The notes under the pieces: model-generated | Seen by the model: the letters and a program-made list of their open reading frames with translations, nothing else | The model's database searches: none | What the model was told of the DNA's origin: nothing | Position numbers and translations under genes: made by a program | Source of the DNA: Clostridiaceae bacterium | Lineage (GTDB): Bacteria; Bacillota; Clostridia; Peptostreptococcales; Natronincolaceae | Reading direction: 5' to 3' | Assembly (NCBI GenBank): GCA_020832135.1 | Contig: JAFIFG010000045.1 | Location: forward strand, 85,403-149,402 | DNA: 64,000 nt | Shown here: piece after piece, positions 37,231 to 46,942 of the stretch | Layout: every line of letters starts with the position of its first letter | How positions within the stretch are numbered: position 1 is the stretch's first letter

Positions 37231-38310
37231 TTACTTAGTTTTCATTATACTATATCCATATTTAGCCGCTGCTGCACAAGTTAAAAAGAAATACTTATCT
37301 TCATTAAACTCTCTGCCCATTGTTTTAACAGATAAATCAAACTTTTTAAGTGCATCTATAAGCAGAGTGCCATCTCTTTCAATAATATTATGTTTTTTTA
37401 AAATTTTCAAGTTTTTAATCTGTTTATATATAACTTCTCTTTCTTTGGATGGCATGCTATGAATAACTAGGTTGCTTCTAGTTTTGGTTATTTTATCAAA
37501 TACCGTTAAGCTATGATGACTTATCCCTTTATGTCTCTCTCTTCTATCAGCAAAACTTATTCTGGCTACTCCTATAGCACTTCCCCCTAGATCATTTGCA
37601 GCATCAAGAATATACCCCTGCTCTATACCAGTAAATCCATAAGGGGTTCCCGTTCCAACGATCCCTGGCCCCATAGTTACAATAGCCACATCACACTTAG
37701 CTATTTCTTTTGCTGTAATTAGTCCATTATAAATATTAACAGCTTCAAAATCGCCTCCAAAAGCATGCCCTATAGTGATGGTGGCATCAATTAACTTATT
37801 ACTTTTTAACATATATATACTATTACTAAAATCTATTGGAAGAGCTGCTCCATCTGTCATAATATAGGCAATTTTTATATCTGAATCTATATATTTTAGT
37901 GTAGCTACTATAGGTGTCACCATACTGTGTAATTCTCCTACAATAACTGGCATCTGATGAAGAGATTCAAACTCATGGAAAATATGATGATATGGACTTT
38001 CTTGCTCTTCTGCTGCAAGAACTTTAATCTGAAATGGTGTATAACGTAGTTTCATTATATGTCCATGAGCATCACTATTATTACAGTCATTATCTAAGTT
38101 GTATATGACAAAATGATATCCTCCAGTACCTAAGCCAAGTTCTATAGCCGTAGTATTTATAATCACTTCATCTTTTTTAGTTATATCACCTGTTAGCAGA
38201 TTATAATTTATAGCTTTTTCTTCTTTTCCATCTACAACTACACAAATTACTGTTTTCTCTTTTGTTGATGTTATAATTTCTTTAACTTTTCCTTTTTTCA
38301 TACTCATCAT
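37231..38310 (-). CDS. DUF3866 family protein
   Basis: A 359-residue soluble protein matching the DUF3866 family. Recognisable blocks are NTTAIELGLGTGGYHFVIYNL, MTDGAALPIDFSN, ATITIGHAFGGDFEAVN, and VTMGPGIVGTGTPYGFTGIEQG near residue 225. The family is found next to MraY-like, GT2, SteA/SteB and nudF genes in Clostridia and Actinobacteria, as here. No reaction has been assigned. RBS GAGGTGA precedes the ATG. Confidence 0.82.
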   Translation of the reverse strand: MMSMKKGKVKEIITSTKEKTVICVVVDGKEEKAINYNLLTGDITKKDEVIINTTAIELGLGTGGYHFVIYNLDNDCNNSDAHGHIMKLRYTPFQIKVLAAEEQESPYHHIFHEFESLHQMPVIVGELHSMVTPIVATLKYIDSDIKIAYIMTDGAALPIDFSNSIYMLKSNKLIDATITIGHAFGGDFEAVNIYNGLITAKEIAKCDVAIVTMGPGIVGTGTPYGFTGIEQGYILDAANDLGGSAIGVARISFADRRERHKGISHHSLTVFDKITKTRSNLVIHSMPSKEREVIYKQIKNLKILKKHNIIERDGTLLIDALKKFDLSVKTMGREFNEDKYFFLTCAAAAKYGYSIMKTK

Positions 38311-38342
38311 AAATATATGTCACCTCTATAAATTCTCTTTGA

Positions 38343-39149
38343 TTAGCGTCCCAGTTGATCTAAGTAATTTAAGATGTAGTTATTTTTTATTATTTGGGAT
38401 AAGGAGTACTTTTCACAGATTAAATGTATTAATACTAAGAAAATAAATATTAAATATTTTATGTTCATAGAAAAACTCAATACAGTTGCTATGCCTAAAG
38501 TTATCCCTAAAGTATTAGATCCTGCATCTCCCATCATACTTCTCGCTTTTAAGTCTTGAGGTAAATATGCCAAACAATAGCCTATAAATATAGCTACAAT
38601 TAATCTAGATGTTCCTGTAATACCTAACATCATAAATAGAGCAGCTATAATTAAATAACCCTTCAACGCTCTACCTGGTCTTATATCTAATAGATTAAAA
38701 AAATTAGTAAATAAAGTTATAATAAATGTATTTATTAAAATAGCAATAAGTCCATCAGAAACAATAATACTAATAAATAATGCTAGCAATCCCCCTATAG
38801 CTGCCTTCATAAATCCTGTAGTAATTTGACCCTTTAGTGCACAGCTAATATGCCCTTTAAATCCAACTGCATTCCTATTGCCGACCAAATCATCTAATAT
38901 GCCTACAAAAGACATAGTTGTAATTCCCACTAAAAAAAATAATAAAATAGTATAGGTATCTTGATAAAATAGTATTAAAATTAAAAAGCTAATTAAAGTT
39001 ACTGGCACTATTGTAATTCCCATACCTGTAGGGATTAGCTCGCCTTTGTAATTTTTGCAAACTATATCAGCCTTTGATAACATATTCATCACATACGGAA
39101 TAAATATAATCGTAAAGAAAATGCTTATACCAGTTACCATAACTTCCAT
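38343..39149 (-). CDS. MraY/WecA-like glycosyltransferase family 4 membrane protein
   Basis: A 268-residue polytopic protein with about nine membrane segments. It resembles polyprenyl-phosphate HexNAc-1-phosphate transferases: FVGILDDLVGN matches their DDxxG loop, TNFFNLLDIRPGRALKG replaces the usual NxxN(x)DGLDGL, and MMGDAGSNTLG matches the GDxGS loop. The catalytic NxxDG motif is altered to NLLDIRPG, so the donor or acceptor may differ. It follows the GT2 gene by 3 bases in the ste cluster. An envelope-polymer role is inferred. Confidence 0.72.
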   Translation of the reverse strand: MEVMVTGISIFFTIIFIPYVMNMLSKADIVCKNYKGELIPTGMGITIVPVTLISFLILILFYQDTYTILLFFLVGITTMSFVGILDDLVGNRNAVGFKGHISCALKGQITTGFMKAAIGGLLALFISIIVSDGLIAILINTFIITLFTNFFNLLDIRPGRALKGYLIIAALFMMLGITGTSRLIVAIFIGYCLAYLPQDLKARSMMGDAGSNTLGITLGIATVLSFSMNIKYLIFIFLVLIHLICEKYSLSQIIKNNYILNYLDQLGR

Positions 39150-39152
39150 ATC

Positions 39153-39854
39153 TTATGTCCTCCCATACTTAAGGCTCTTAGAGGTCCTTCTCGTTAAAAC
39201 TTTTAATATGTGAACAAATTGCTTGCCTCTATGGAGAAATCCTTTTATATTTCTTTGGCTCTCGTTATGAAACATATTTACATGTATTTCTTTAATCATA
39301 TATCCTTGATTTAGTATATCTATTGTCATTCCTAATTCTATTCCATAGCCCTCATAGTCAAAGCTAGTATTTTGTAGTACTTCTTTTTTAAATGCCCTTT
39401 GTCCCGATAATGTTGTATCAAGTATTACTCCTGTATATAAATATACACCATATTTAGCCAATTTTTTTACTAAACCAAAACCACCTTTTTTTATAGGAGG
39501 TGGGAATTTTGCAATAGTAACATCCGCTTTATCATTTATGATAGGATTTATTAGCTCTGTCACTTCTTCAGCACTTTCTTTTAAGTCTGCATCTGCAAAT
39601 ACAATAATATCAGAAGTATTTATGGCTTCATCAACACCTAATTTTAATGCATGACCCTTACCTTTATTTTCTTTAGATGCTATTAAGATAATATCATCTA
39701 TTTTTAATACTTTTTCAACGGTAGCATCGGTAGAACCATCATCTATAACATAAATTTGTGATATAGATTTTACTTTTTTTAAAGCTAGTAGGGTTTCAAC
39801 AATTCTCTTTTCCTCATTATAGGCAGGTATAATAACGGCAATTACTTCGTTCAA
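39153..39854 (-). CDS. Family 2 glycosyltransferase
   Basis: A 233-residue GT-A enzyme. The start IAVIIPAYNEEKRI is typical, followed by YVIDDGSTDATVEK and the metal-binding DxD at FADADLKES. TLSGQRAFKK is a family acceptor-side block. It resembles dolichyl/polyprenyl-phosphate sugar transferases (DPM/GtrB-like) but lacks C-terminal membrane helices. It sits between steB and the MraY-like gene, with tight spacing. Confidence 0.82.
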   Translation of the reverse strand: MNEVIAVIIPAYNEEKRIVETLLALKKVKSISQIYVIDDGSTDATVEKVLKIDDIILIASKENKGKGHALKLGVDEAINTSDIIVFADADLKESAEEVTELINPIINDKADVTIAKFPPPIKKGGFGLVKKLAKYGVYLYTGVILDTTLSGQRAFKKEVLQNTSFDYEGYGIELGMTIDILNQGYMIKEIHVNMFHNESQRNIKGFLHRGKQFVHILKVLTRRTSKSLKYGRT

Positions 39855-39869
39855 TATTTATCCTCCTTT

Positions 39870-40751
39870 TTATTGAGTACCAATGGGAACCAATTTTTCA
39901 GCATAATCTTTTATTCCAAAAAATCCTTCTTTTCCTTCTAATACAAGCACTAAAGATATTTGACCTATAATACTATCAATATTATCTATAGTAGAAACTC
40001 CACTGTTTTTATAATAGGGAATATGAGAATAACCTATATCTGCATTTTCTACTCCCACAGCTTTTATATTTTTACTTTTAAACTGTTTGATCAAATCTAA
40101 ATCTATCTTAGTGATTTTTTCTTTTCTTTTATCTTCAGTACCACCAGCTATAATCACATAATCTATAGGTGCTTTGAAAATATTATTGTGTTTAGACTGT
40201 ATAAATTCTTTGTGAAGAACATATTTTAAAAAATCAGATGATTTATCATACATTATGAAATCCACTATATCTTTATTAATTTTCATAATTATTTGGTTTT
40301 TGTCTAAATTAATATTAAATTCATGGTTTATTTCATCTATATCCTGTTTTGATAAAGAAAGTAATTTGCTATTATATACTAAATGAGTAGGGACATTTCC
40401 TCCTGCATTTTCTATACATTCTCTAATACTATTATAAGAGTAATCTTCTGATGTTTGGATAATAGCTATATTAAAATTTTTCAATTTATTTTCTGTAAAT
40501 TCTTTATAGGCATTCTCAATAAATGCAATATTTCTTGATTGTTCTAGTTCTAATTGCTCTATGGTTTGATGAAGACTTTCACTTTCCATTCTTAATTGAC
40601 TAAACCTATTTTCTAAACTATCTACTAATTGCTGTTGTTGTTTTAAGTAAATTTCCTCACCATCCATATTGAAGCCTATAAAAATACCAATACCTAGAGA
40701 AATAAATATTGCAGCAATCGTTATAATATAATATTTAATATCAATTACCAT
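39870..40751 (-). CDS. steB: SteB/MctB-like (copper transporter family) envelope protein
   Basis: A 293-residue protein with an N-terminal membrane anchor (about 5-27, IITIAAIFISLGIGIFIGF). A coiled coil (~33-80, QQQQLVDSLENRFSQLRME) and a soluble extracytoplasmic domain follow. This is the DUF3186/MctB family; Mycobacterium MctB was named for copper, but the Corynebacterium pair SteA-SteB acts in cell division and envelope integrity. It follows steA by 12 bases, supporting the pair. Confidence 0.78.
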   Translation of the reverse strand: MVIDIKYYIITIAAIFISLGIGIFIGFNMDGEEIYLKQQQQLVDSLENRFSQLRMESESLHQTIEQLELEQSRNIAFIENAYKEFTENKLKNFNIAIIQTSEDYSYNSIRECIENAGGNVPTHLVYNSKLLSLSKQDIDEINHEFNINLDKNQIIMKINKDIVDFIMYDKSSDFLKYVLHKEFIQSKHNNIFKAPIDYVIIAGGTEDKRKEKITKIDLDLIKQFKSKNIKAVGVENADIGYSHIPYYKNSGVSTIDNIDSIIGQISLVLVLEGKEGFFGIKDYAEKLVPIGTQ

Positions 40752-40763
40752 ATCTGTGTCCTC

Positions 40764-41885
40764 CTATATTCCTAAGAATAATCGCAATCTAATAATTAAG
40801 AGCTTCAACAAATTTCTTATTGGTTGTGAAATTGATATGATGACTATTATAGGAATAAACGATGCCAATATAAGCCATAAAATGTGCTTAATTTTAATGT
40901 TACTACGATATAATTTACTTACACCTTTTGCATCTACGAGCTTTGATCCGACTTTTAATCGAACTAAAAAGGTGCTTGCCATACCTTTTCTACCCTTTTC
41001 TAAAAAATCAATCATATTTGTATGTGTTCCTACAGCTACAATTAAATCTGCTCCTTCTTCAAAAGCTAAAAGCATTGCTATATCTTCACTAGTTCCAGGA
41101 GCTGGGAAAATCATGGCTTCTAATTTTAATTTGTTAATTCTCTCCATTCCTGGAGCATTACCATCCGGATAGGCATGTACAATAATCTCCTTACATAATT
41201 TTAAACATTTATCACTAACACTATCCATATCACCTATTATAATATCTGGAATAAATCCAAATTCTAATAAAGCATCTCCTCCTCCATCGACCGCAATAAG
41301 TATAGGTTTCTCTTCTTTTATATAGGGAAGAACTGTACTTAAATCTTCTCTATAATTTTGACCCCTAACTACCACTAATACTTGTTTGTCTTTTATAATT
41401 GTTTTAATTTTAGGATTTTTTAATCTTCCTAAAATAAAATCTTTTTCTTTATGAGCATAACTTAGTGTATTATCTATAAACTTTTCCAATTCTTCTTCTA
41501 TGTTACTCTCTGCAAAACTTAATAATTTTTTTATTTTTTCATGAGTCATAGGCATAAGGACAGCTACTAATTTATCATTGAATATTACTTGATTGTCTTT
41601 TATTTCAATAATATCTGCATTATCTAACACATTAAATAGATCGCCTTCAATTACATCATATAGATGTATATTTGCTTTAGCCAATATAATAGGGCCTAAG
41701 TTAGGGTATCTACCACTAATTGAATTCTGACAGTTAATAACTGCTGAAACTTTTTTATCCACTAACGAATGTGCTGCTATTTCATCAATATCTTTATGAT
41801 TAATAATAGCAATATCACCTTCTACAATTTTATTGATTAATTTTTTTGTTTTTTTGTCCAATTTTACCGGTGCTCTTATTTCCAT
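40764..41885 (-). CDS. steA: SteA-like putative cytokinetic-ring protein
   Basis: A 373-residue protein with an N-terminal domain beginning IRAPVKLDKKTKKLINKIVEGDIAIINHKDID. A central thiamin pyrophosphokinase-like domain (PILIAVDGGGDALLEFGFIPDIIIGDMDSVSD) follows, and a C-terminal membrane anchor spans ~338-358 (HILWLILASFIPIIVIIS). In Corynebacterium SteA forms a membrane complex with SteB and affects cell separation. The gene leads a five-gene unit with steB, GT2, the MraY-like gene and DUF3866. Confidence 0.8.
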   Translation of the reverse strand: MEIRAPVKLDKKTKKLINKIVEGDIAIINHKDIDEIAAHSLVDKKVSAVINCQNSISGRYPNLGPIILAKANIHLYDVIEGDLFNVLDNADIIEIKDNQVIFNDKLVAVLMPMTHEKIKKLLSFAESNIEEELEKFIDNTLSYAHKEKDFILGRLKNPKIKTIIKDKQVLVVVRGQNYREDLSTVLPYIKEEKPILIAVDGGGDALLEFGFIPDIIIGDMDSVSDKCLKLCKEIIVHAYPDGNAPGMERINKLKLEAMIFPAPGTSEDIAMLLAFEEGADLIVAVGTHTNMIDFLEKGRKGMASTFLVRLKVGSKLVDAKGVSKLYRSNIKIKHILWLILASFIPIIVIISISQPIRNLLKLLIIRLRLFLGI

Positions 41886-42155
41886 GATGATACCTCCACA
41901 TTTCCCTATGATTATATTATTTGTATTAATACTAGAAACATTCTTAAAGTACCATCATGTTTACTACCATTTAAAGTAAACTTATGCTATTATTTAAATT
42001 ATTTTATGATAAAATATAATAACCTATGTAATTTGTGTATTGTTTTAAACAATACACAAGAGATATAGAAAATGATATGATTTAGTATCATAATATTTAT
42101 AGATTATTATCATTTATGATAATATTAATTATGATTTTAATGTTATATTACAAAT
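41886..42155. other. Intergenic region between spo0A and steA, ~270 bases
   Basis: No gene is seen. It contains the 27-bp palindrome at 42033-42059, a GTTTACT/AGTAAAC inverted repeat (41960-41982) and several short AT-rich dyads such as ATTATCATTTATGATAAT near 42106. This is presumably the promoter region of the steA operon, but I cannot fix a -35/-10 pair with confidence. Confidence 0.5.
42033..42059. promoter_or_regulatory. Near-perfect palindrome with 13-bp arms, possible operator
   Basis: TTGTGTATTGTTT and its exact complement AAACAATACACAA flank a single T. With a one-base centre it cannot form an RNA hairpin well, so a site for a dimeric DNA-binding protein is more likely. It lies ~150 bases upstream of steA. 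Confidence 0.5.
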
Positions 42156-42210
42156 AAAAACACCTTCTGTATATAAATATTAGAATCTCTAATATACAGA
42201 AGGTGTTTTT
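42156..42210 (-). terminator. Terminator after spo0A
   Basis: A perfect 19-bp stem (42156-42174 with 42192-42210), a 17-nt loop, and Ts on the minus-strand 3' side. It immediately follows the spo0A stop codon. Confidence 0.88.
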
Positions 42211-43010
42211 TAGCTTACTCTTTTTTCAAGTCTTAATTTATCTGCCACCATTGCAATAAATTCTGAATTTGTTGGCTTGCCTTTGTCATTGTGAACCGTA
42301 TATCCAAATAAATTATTGATGGTATCAATTTTCCCTCTACTCCATGCCACTTCGATAGCATGTCTAATAGCTCTTTCTACCCTACTTGGTGTGGTATTAA
42401 ATCTTTTAGCTATAGATGGATATAGTTCCTTCGTAACAGCACTTAATAATTCAACGTTTTCTATAACCATTGTAATAGCTTCCCTCAAATATAAATACCC
42501 TTTTATATGTGCAGGTACTCCTATTTCATGAATAATATTTGTTATGTCAGCCTCTAAACTATTACTATTATTTATAAGTGTTGACTGTCCTCCTTCACTT
42601 GCTCGCCTTCTCATAACAGAATTAACACTTGCACCTGTCATCTGTCTTATTCTATCAATAAAAACTTCAAAGTCAAAAGGCTTTATAACATAGTAGTCAG
42701 CTCCAAGACTAATAGCACGCTGAGTAATCTTATCTTGTCCTACTGCTGACAACATAATTATTTTAGGGAATTTCTTTAGGTTTATTTTATTCAGTCTTTC
42801 TAAAACCCCTAATCCATCTAAATGTGGCATAATTATATCTAATACCACTACATCTGGTTCTTTTTCTTGTACTAACTCAACAGCTCTCAATCCATCTTGA
42901 GCAATACCTATAACCTCAATATCTGTCTGTCGTTCTAAGTATTCACTCAAAATATCACAAAAGTCCTCATTATCATCCACAATTAAAATATTAATTTTTT
43001 CATTTTTCAC
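42210..43010 (-). CDS. spo0A: Sporulation master regulator Spo0A
   Basis: The response regulator that commits the cell to sporulation. The 266-residue protein has a receiver domain with the acidic pocket at DDN (12-14), phosphoacceptor D58 ([13 protein letters not shown]) and the conserved Lys in YVIKPF. The DNA-binding effector domain covers ~150-266 ([19 protein letters not shown], then [20 protein letters not shown]), which reads TGTCGAA boxes. One such box lies in its own promoter, together with a sigma-H-like -35/-10. It follows spoIVB, as in nearly all endospore formers. Confidence 0.97.
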   Translation of the reverse strand: MKNEKINILIVDDNEDFCDILSEYLERQTDIEVIGIAQDGLRAVELVQEKEPDVVVLDIIMPHLDGLGVLERLNKINLKKFPKIIMLSAVGQDKITQRAISLGADYYVIKPFDFEVFIDRIRQMTGASVNSVMRRRASEGGQSTLINNSNSLEADITNIIHEIGVPAHIKGYLYLREAITMVIENVELLSAVTKELYPSIAKRFNTTPSRVERAIRHAIEVAWSRGKIDTINNLFGYTVHNDKGKPTNSEFIAMVADKLRLEKRVS

Positions 43011-43065
43011 TGTAAACCCCCCTGAACTACTCTCTTTTTTATTTTAATAAAGTTTCATAGTTAAA

Positions 43066-43094
43066 TAATTCGACAATTGTATTTTTATTCCTCC
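43066..43094 (-). promoter_or_regulatory. Sigma-H-type promoter of spo0A with an overlapping 0A box
   Basis: On the minus strand, GGAGGAATA (43094-43086) and GTCGAATTA (43074-43066) are 11 bp apart, fitting the sigma-H consensus RnAGGAwWW / RnnGAATww. The exact 0A box TGTCGAA (43075-43069) overlaps the -10 element. This fits autoregulation of spo0A. Confidence 0.65.
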
Positions 43095-43146
43095 CAATAT
43101 GAAAAAATATTTTAAAATATTGTAATATTTCGTTCTTGTATTTTTC

Positions 43147-44475
43147 CTAATTTTCTACAACTTTTTTAAATATTTTATCATAAATTCCCGATTCCTCGAT
43201 CATCCACTCAATAAAAATACCATAACCTTGTGTCGGATTATTAATCAGAACGTGAGTTACTGCACCTATTATTTTACCATCTTGTATGATAGGACTTCCA
43301 CTCATACCTTGAACTATTCCACCGGTTTTTTCAAGTAATTTTTCATCTGTTACTTTAATAACCATACTTTTAGAATTAGCTTTAGATTGATTATTTACTT
43401 TTAGTATTTCAATATTATACCTCTCCATTTTATTAGACTCTACTGTTGTTAATATATGTGCTGGCCCTTCTTTAATTTCATGTTGATAGGCTACTGGTAA
43501 AGGAGTATTTATAATTTGATTCTCTAAATCATCTAGCAATTCTCCATACACACCAAAATTCGTATTTTTCTCCAACTTACCTATAGGATCATTTGTATCA
43601 TAAAATATTCCTCTTATTTCTCCTGGTTTTCCTCTTTTCCCCTGTTGAACTGATATAACTCTAGACCTTACGACTTCTCCATCTTTAATAGATAGTAATG
43701 AGCCTGTATCTACATCTGTAATAGCATGTCCTAATGCACCAAATTTTTTAGTTTCTGGGTGATAAAAGGTCATAGTTCCCACACCAGCAGTTTTATCTCG
43801 AACCCATAAACCTACCCTATATTTGTTATCTTCAATTGATTGTATAGGAGATATAGATGTTGTATATTTTTTACTATCTCTCTTTAATACTAACTGTAGT
43901 TTTTCACCATAACTGTCTTTTATAATTTCACCTACATGAACAGCATCATTAACTTTGATGTTATTTATTGAAATCAAGGAATCTCCTATCCTTATGCCGG
44001 CCTCTTGAGCTAGATCATGATGTTTACCTTCTTGGTCGATAATTTGTGTGGTTCCAACTACTAGCACACCATCTGTATTTAATTTTACTCCGATTGATTG
44101 TCCTCCTGGCATAACTTGTAATTCTGGCACCACATTAACTCTAATGTTTCTATAAGGTATTAATCCTAATACTTTTAATTGTAAACTTGTGGTTCCCTTA
44201 TCTATTGTGTTCAATTGTAAGCTTTTGCTAAACCTAGATTTCGAATGATTCAGTTGTATGATCTCTACTATTGAGTTTTCATTAGAATCTGTTGTAGAAA
44301 GAAGAATAGGGAATCTTTGATTAAGTGTATAGTTGTCTCCAATAGAAATATTATATTCTCTATTCAAACCTCCTGTAATTTCTACAAAAAATATATATAA
44401 AGTAACTATCATAAATATAGACATCAATAATCCAACAGTTTTTTGATACCTTTTTTTGTTCATCAAAAAAATCAC
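43147..44475 (-). CDS. spoIVB: Stage IV sporulation protein B (S55 serine peptidase)
   Basis: SpoIVB is secreted from the forespore into the intermembrane space, where it cleaves SpoIVFA to trigger sigma-K activation. The 442-residue protein has an N-terminal membrane segment (about 12-30). A PDZ domain spans ~115-200 (GIRIGDSLISINNIKVNDAVHVGEIIKDS). The S55 peptidase domain has the active-site Ser in IVQGMSGSPIIQDGKIIGAVTHV. The catalytic His is probably in GHAITDVDTG. It lies between recN and spo0A. Confidence 0.95.
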   Translation of the reverse strand: MIFLMNKKRYQKTVGLLMSIFMIVTLYIFFVEITGGLNREYNISIGDNYTLNQRFPILLSTTDSNENSIVEIIQLNHSKSRFSKSLQLNTIDKGTTSLQLKVLGLIPYRNIRVNVVPELQVMPGGQSIGVKLNTDGVLVVGTTQIIDQEGKHHDLAQEAGIRIGDSLISINNIKVNDAVHVGEIIKDSYGEKLQLVLKRDSKKYTTSISPIQSIEDNKYRVGLWVRDKTAGVGTMTFYHPETKKFGALGHAITDVDTGSLLSIKDGEVVRSRVISVQQGKRGKPGEIRGIFYDTNDPIGKLEKNTNFGVYGELLDDLENQIINTPLPVAYQHEIKEGPAHILTTVESNKMERYNIEILKVNNQSKANSKSMVIKVTDEKLLEKTGGIVQGMSGSPIIQDGKIIGAVTHVLINNPTQGYGIFIEWMIEESGIYDKIFKKVVEN

Positions 44476-44654
44476 TCTCCTGCCAAACTTAATCTAGTAA
44501 TTAATTTGCATTGATACTTTCTTCTGTCATAATTACTTAAGATTAATTTGGCTTTTTTGTAGAGTAATTATAATATATAAAATATTATAAAGTTGTAACT
44601 ATAATCCTTTTTTGGGTTTTATATATTTAAAAACATTTTAAAGATTCTTCTACT

Positions 44655-46355
44655 TTACTTTTTACGGGCTTTGTTAATCATTTCTTCTGCATGTTTTAAA
44701 GTAATTTCTGTAATTTCTCCTCCTAAAAGACGTCCTAATTCCTCCACACGCTTTTTCTTATCCATTTTTATCACTTTAGTTTCTGTTGTATAATTTAGTG
44801 TGCTTTTTTCTATTAGAAAATGTGTGTCTGCCATTGCAGCAATTTGCGGTAAATGAGTTATACATATAACTTGATGATTTTTAGAAATATTATATAGTTT
44901 CTCTCCAACAGTTTGAGCTGTTAATCCACTAATACCAGTATCTATTTCATCAAAGATTAATGTCGGGATATTATCTAAATCAGCCAAAAGTGTTTTAAAG
45001 GCTAACATAATTCTAGACATTTCTCCTCCAGATGCTATTTTTGATAAAGGTTTTAAAGATTCACCAATATTTGTAGATAACATAAATTCCACTTTATCGA
45101 TTCCTTTGTAAGAATATTTATGATTCCCCTCATCATCCTTAACTTGAGAAATAGCAACTACAAAATCAACTTTTTTCATATTTAATTGTTCTAGTACTTC
45201 GATAAGACTTTTTTCAAAGAATTTAGCAGCTTTTTCTCTAAGAACACTAATATCTATTGATAATTCTTCTACTATTCTCTTTTCCTTATCAATATCTATT
45301 TTAATTTCATTTATTTTTTCTTGACTATTAGTGTAGCTTTCAAGCTCTTCATAAATTTTTTCCCTATAATTTAAAATTTCATCAATCGAATTACCATACT
45401 TTCTTTTTAAATTATTTATAGTATCTAATCTATTTTCTATATCCTGTAGAACTTGAGGGTTGAAATCAATTTGATCTTTATAGTTTCTTATTTCTCTAGT
45501 AATATCTTCAATTTTGTACTGAATCTCTTCTAATGTATTATAAAAATAGCTTAGATCAGCATCTATAGAAGATATATCCTGTAGAGCCCTCACATTCTTT
45601 CCTACATTATCTAAAAGAGAATGTCCCATACTGCTATCATAAAAATCTTCATATACATTACTTAACACAGTATATATTTTTTCGCTATTAGACAATAGGT
45701 TTTTTTGTTGTTTTAATTCTTCTTCTTCACCTAACTTTAAGCTAGCAGCATCAATTTCCTCTATTTGAAATTTAAGTAAATCTGTTTTTCGTTCTCGTTC
45801 CATTTCATCATAACAAAATGAACTTAATTTCTTTTTTAATGACACATATTTTTTATATCTTTCTGATAACATATTTAGAAGCTTACTTATTTCATTTCCT
45901 CCATAAGCATCTAACAAATCTATATGAAAATCAGTATTTAATAAAGATTGATGCTGATGCTGCCCGTGTATATCAATTAGCTTCTGTGTAATAATTTTTA
46001 GAGTGCTTTGATTTATAATAACTCCATTAATTCTACTAGTACTTCTTCCATTAGAGTAAATCTCTCTGGTTACAATTAAAATATCTTCATTATCCTGTTC
46101 TATTCCATACTTTTCTAGTATTTCATTTATCTTCTTTGATTTCTCAGTAGAAAAAACAGCTTGCACAGTAGATTTTTTAGAACCTTCCCTTACAAACTGT
46201 CTATCTGCCCTTTCTCCAATAGCCATATTGACAGCATCTATAATGATAGATTTTCCAGCACCTGTTTCCCCTGTCAATATATTTAATCCATTTTCAAAAT
46301 TAATATTTAATTGATCAATTAAAGCAAAATTTTTAACCTCTAGCTCTATAAGCAT
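44655..46355 (-). CDS. recN: DNA repair protein RecN
   Basis: RecN is an SMC-like ATPase that acts early at double-strand breaks. The 566-residue protein has Walker A GETGAGKSI (29-37). A long coiled coil spans ~150-370. The C-terminal half of the ATPase has the signature ASGGEMSRIMLAFK and Walker B TLIFDEIDTGISGLTAQTVG. Length is typical. It starts 14 bases after argR. No SOS box was seen in that gap. Confidence 0.96.
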   Translation of the reverse strand: MLIELEVKNFALIDQLNINFENGLNILTGETGAGKSIIIDAVNMAIGERADRQFVREGSKKSTVQAVFSTEKSKKINEILEKYGIEQDNEDILIVTREIYSNGRSTSRINGVIINQSTLKIITQKLIDIHGQHQHQSLLNTDFHIDLLDAYGGNEISKLLNMLSERYKKYVSLKKKLSSFCYDEMERERKTDLLKFQIEEIDAASLKLGEEEELKQQKNLLSNSEKIYTVLSNVYEDFYDSSMGHSLLDNVGKNVRALQDISSIDADLSYFYNTLEEIQYKIEDITREIRNYKDQIDFNPQVLQDIENRLDTINNLKRKYGNSIDEILNYREKIYEELESYTNSQEKINEIKIDIDKEKRIVEELSIDISVLREKAAKFFEKSLIEVLEQLNMKKVDFVVAISQVKDDEGNHKYSYKGIDKVEFMLSTNIGESLKPLSKIASGGEMSRIMLAFKTLLADLDNIPTLIFDEIDTGISGLTAQTVGEKLYNISKNHQVICITHLPQIAAMADTHFLIEKSTLNYTTETKVIKMDKKKRVEELGRLLGGEITEITLKHAEEMINKARKK

Positions 46356-46369
46356 AAAGGCCCCCCATT

Positions 46370-46819
46370 CTATTTCATTAGTTTTCTAAATTGATCTATA
46401 ACCTCTTCCATTTTGTCAGTATCCCTTACTACAACAAATATAGTGTCATCTCCTGCAACTGTTCCTACTATTCCTTCAAAATTGGTTGCATCTATAGCCG
46501 AAGCAGCCGCTTGTGCTGCTGCGGGAATAGTTCGAAGCACTAGCATATTCCCTGCATAATCATAGGATATGATAGAGTCTTTAAATAGTCTAACAAGTCT
46601 ATCTGATAAAATAGAGTCTTGATTTTTTAAAGTAGCATATTTATACTTCCCAGATTTTGATAGTACTTTTATTAATCTTAATTCTTTGATGTCTCTAGAG
46701 ACAGTGGCTTGAGTAACATTAAGCCCCATTTTCCTTAATTCTTCTGATAATTCCTCTTGTGTTTCTATTTCTTGATTTTCTATAATTTCCAGTATCTTTG
46801 CATGCCTAGTATACTTCAT
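46370..46819 (-). CDS. argR: Arginine repressor ArgR/AhrC
   Basis: A hexameric regulator that represses arginine synthesis and activates its breakdown when bound to arginine. The 149-residue protein has the N-terminal winged helix with the SR signature ([20 protein letters not shown]). The C-terminal arginine-binding oligomerisation domain has [15 protein letters not shown] with its Asp pair. AGGAGGATCTAA precedes the ATG. It lies between tlyA and recN, as in B. subtilis. Confidence 0.95.
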   Translation of the reverse strand: MKYTRHAKILEIIENQEIETQEELSEELRKMGLNVTQATVSRDIKELRLIKVLSKSGKYKYATLKNQDSILSDRLVRLFKDSIISYDYAGNMLVLRTIPAAAQAAASAIDATNFEGIVGTVAGDDTIFVVVRDTDKMEEVIDQFRKLMK

Positions 46820-46942
46820 TTAGATCCTCCTCATAGATATCATTAATATTTACAACATTGAAGATTAACGTTGGTTTTAATATTAATTATTCTTCATAAA
46901 TTTACATTATCCTTTTAATTATTACAATTATTATCTTCTATA

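Noticed and set aside
46820..46942. Possible arginine-repressor box before argR (an AATAATTAATATT-like stretch)
   Set aside because: The local sequence is too A+T-rich for such a loose match to be meaningful.
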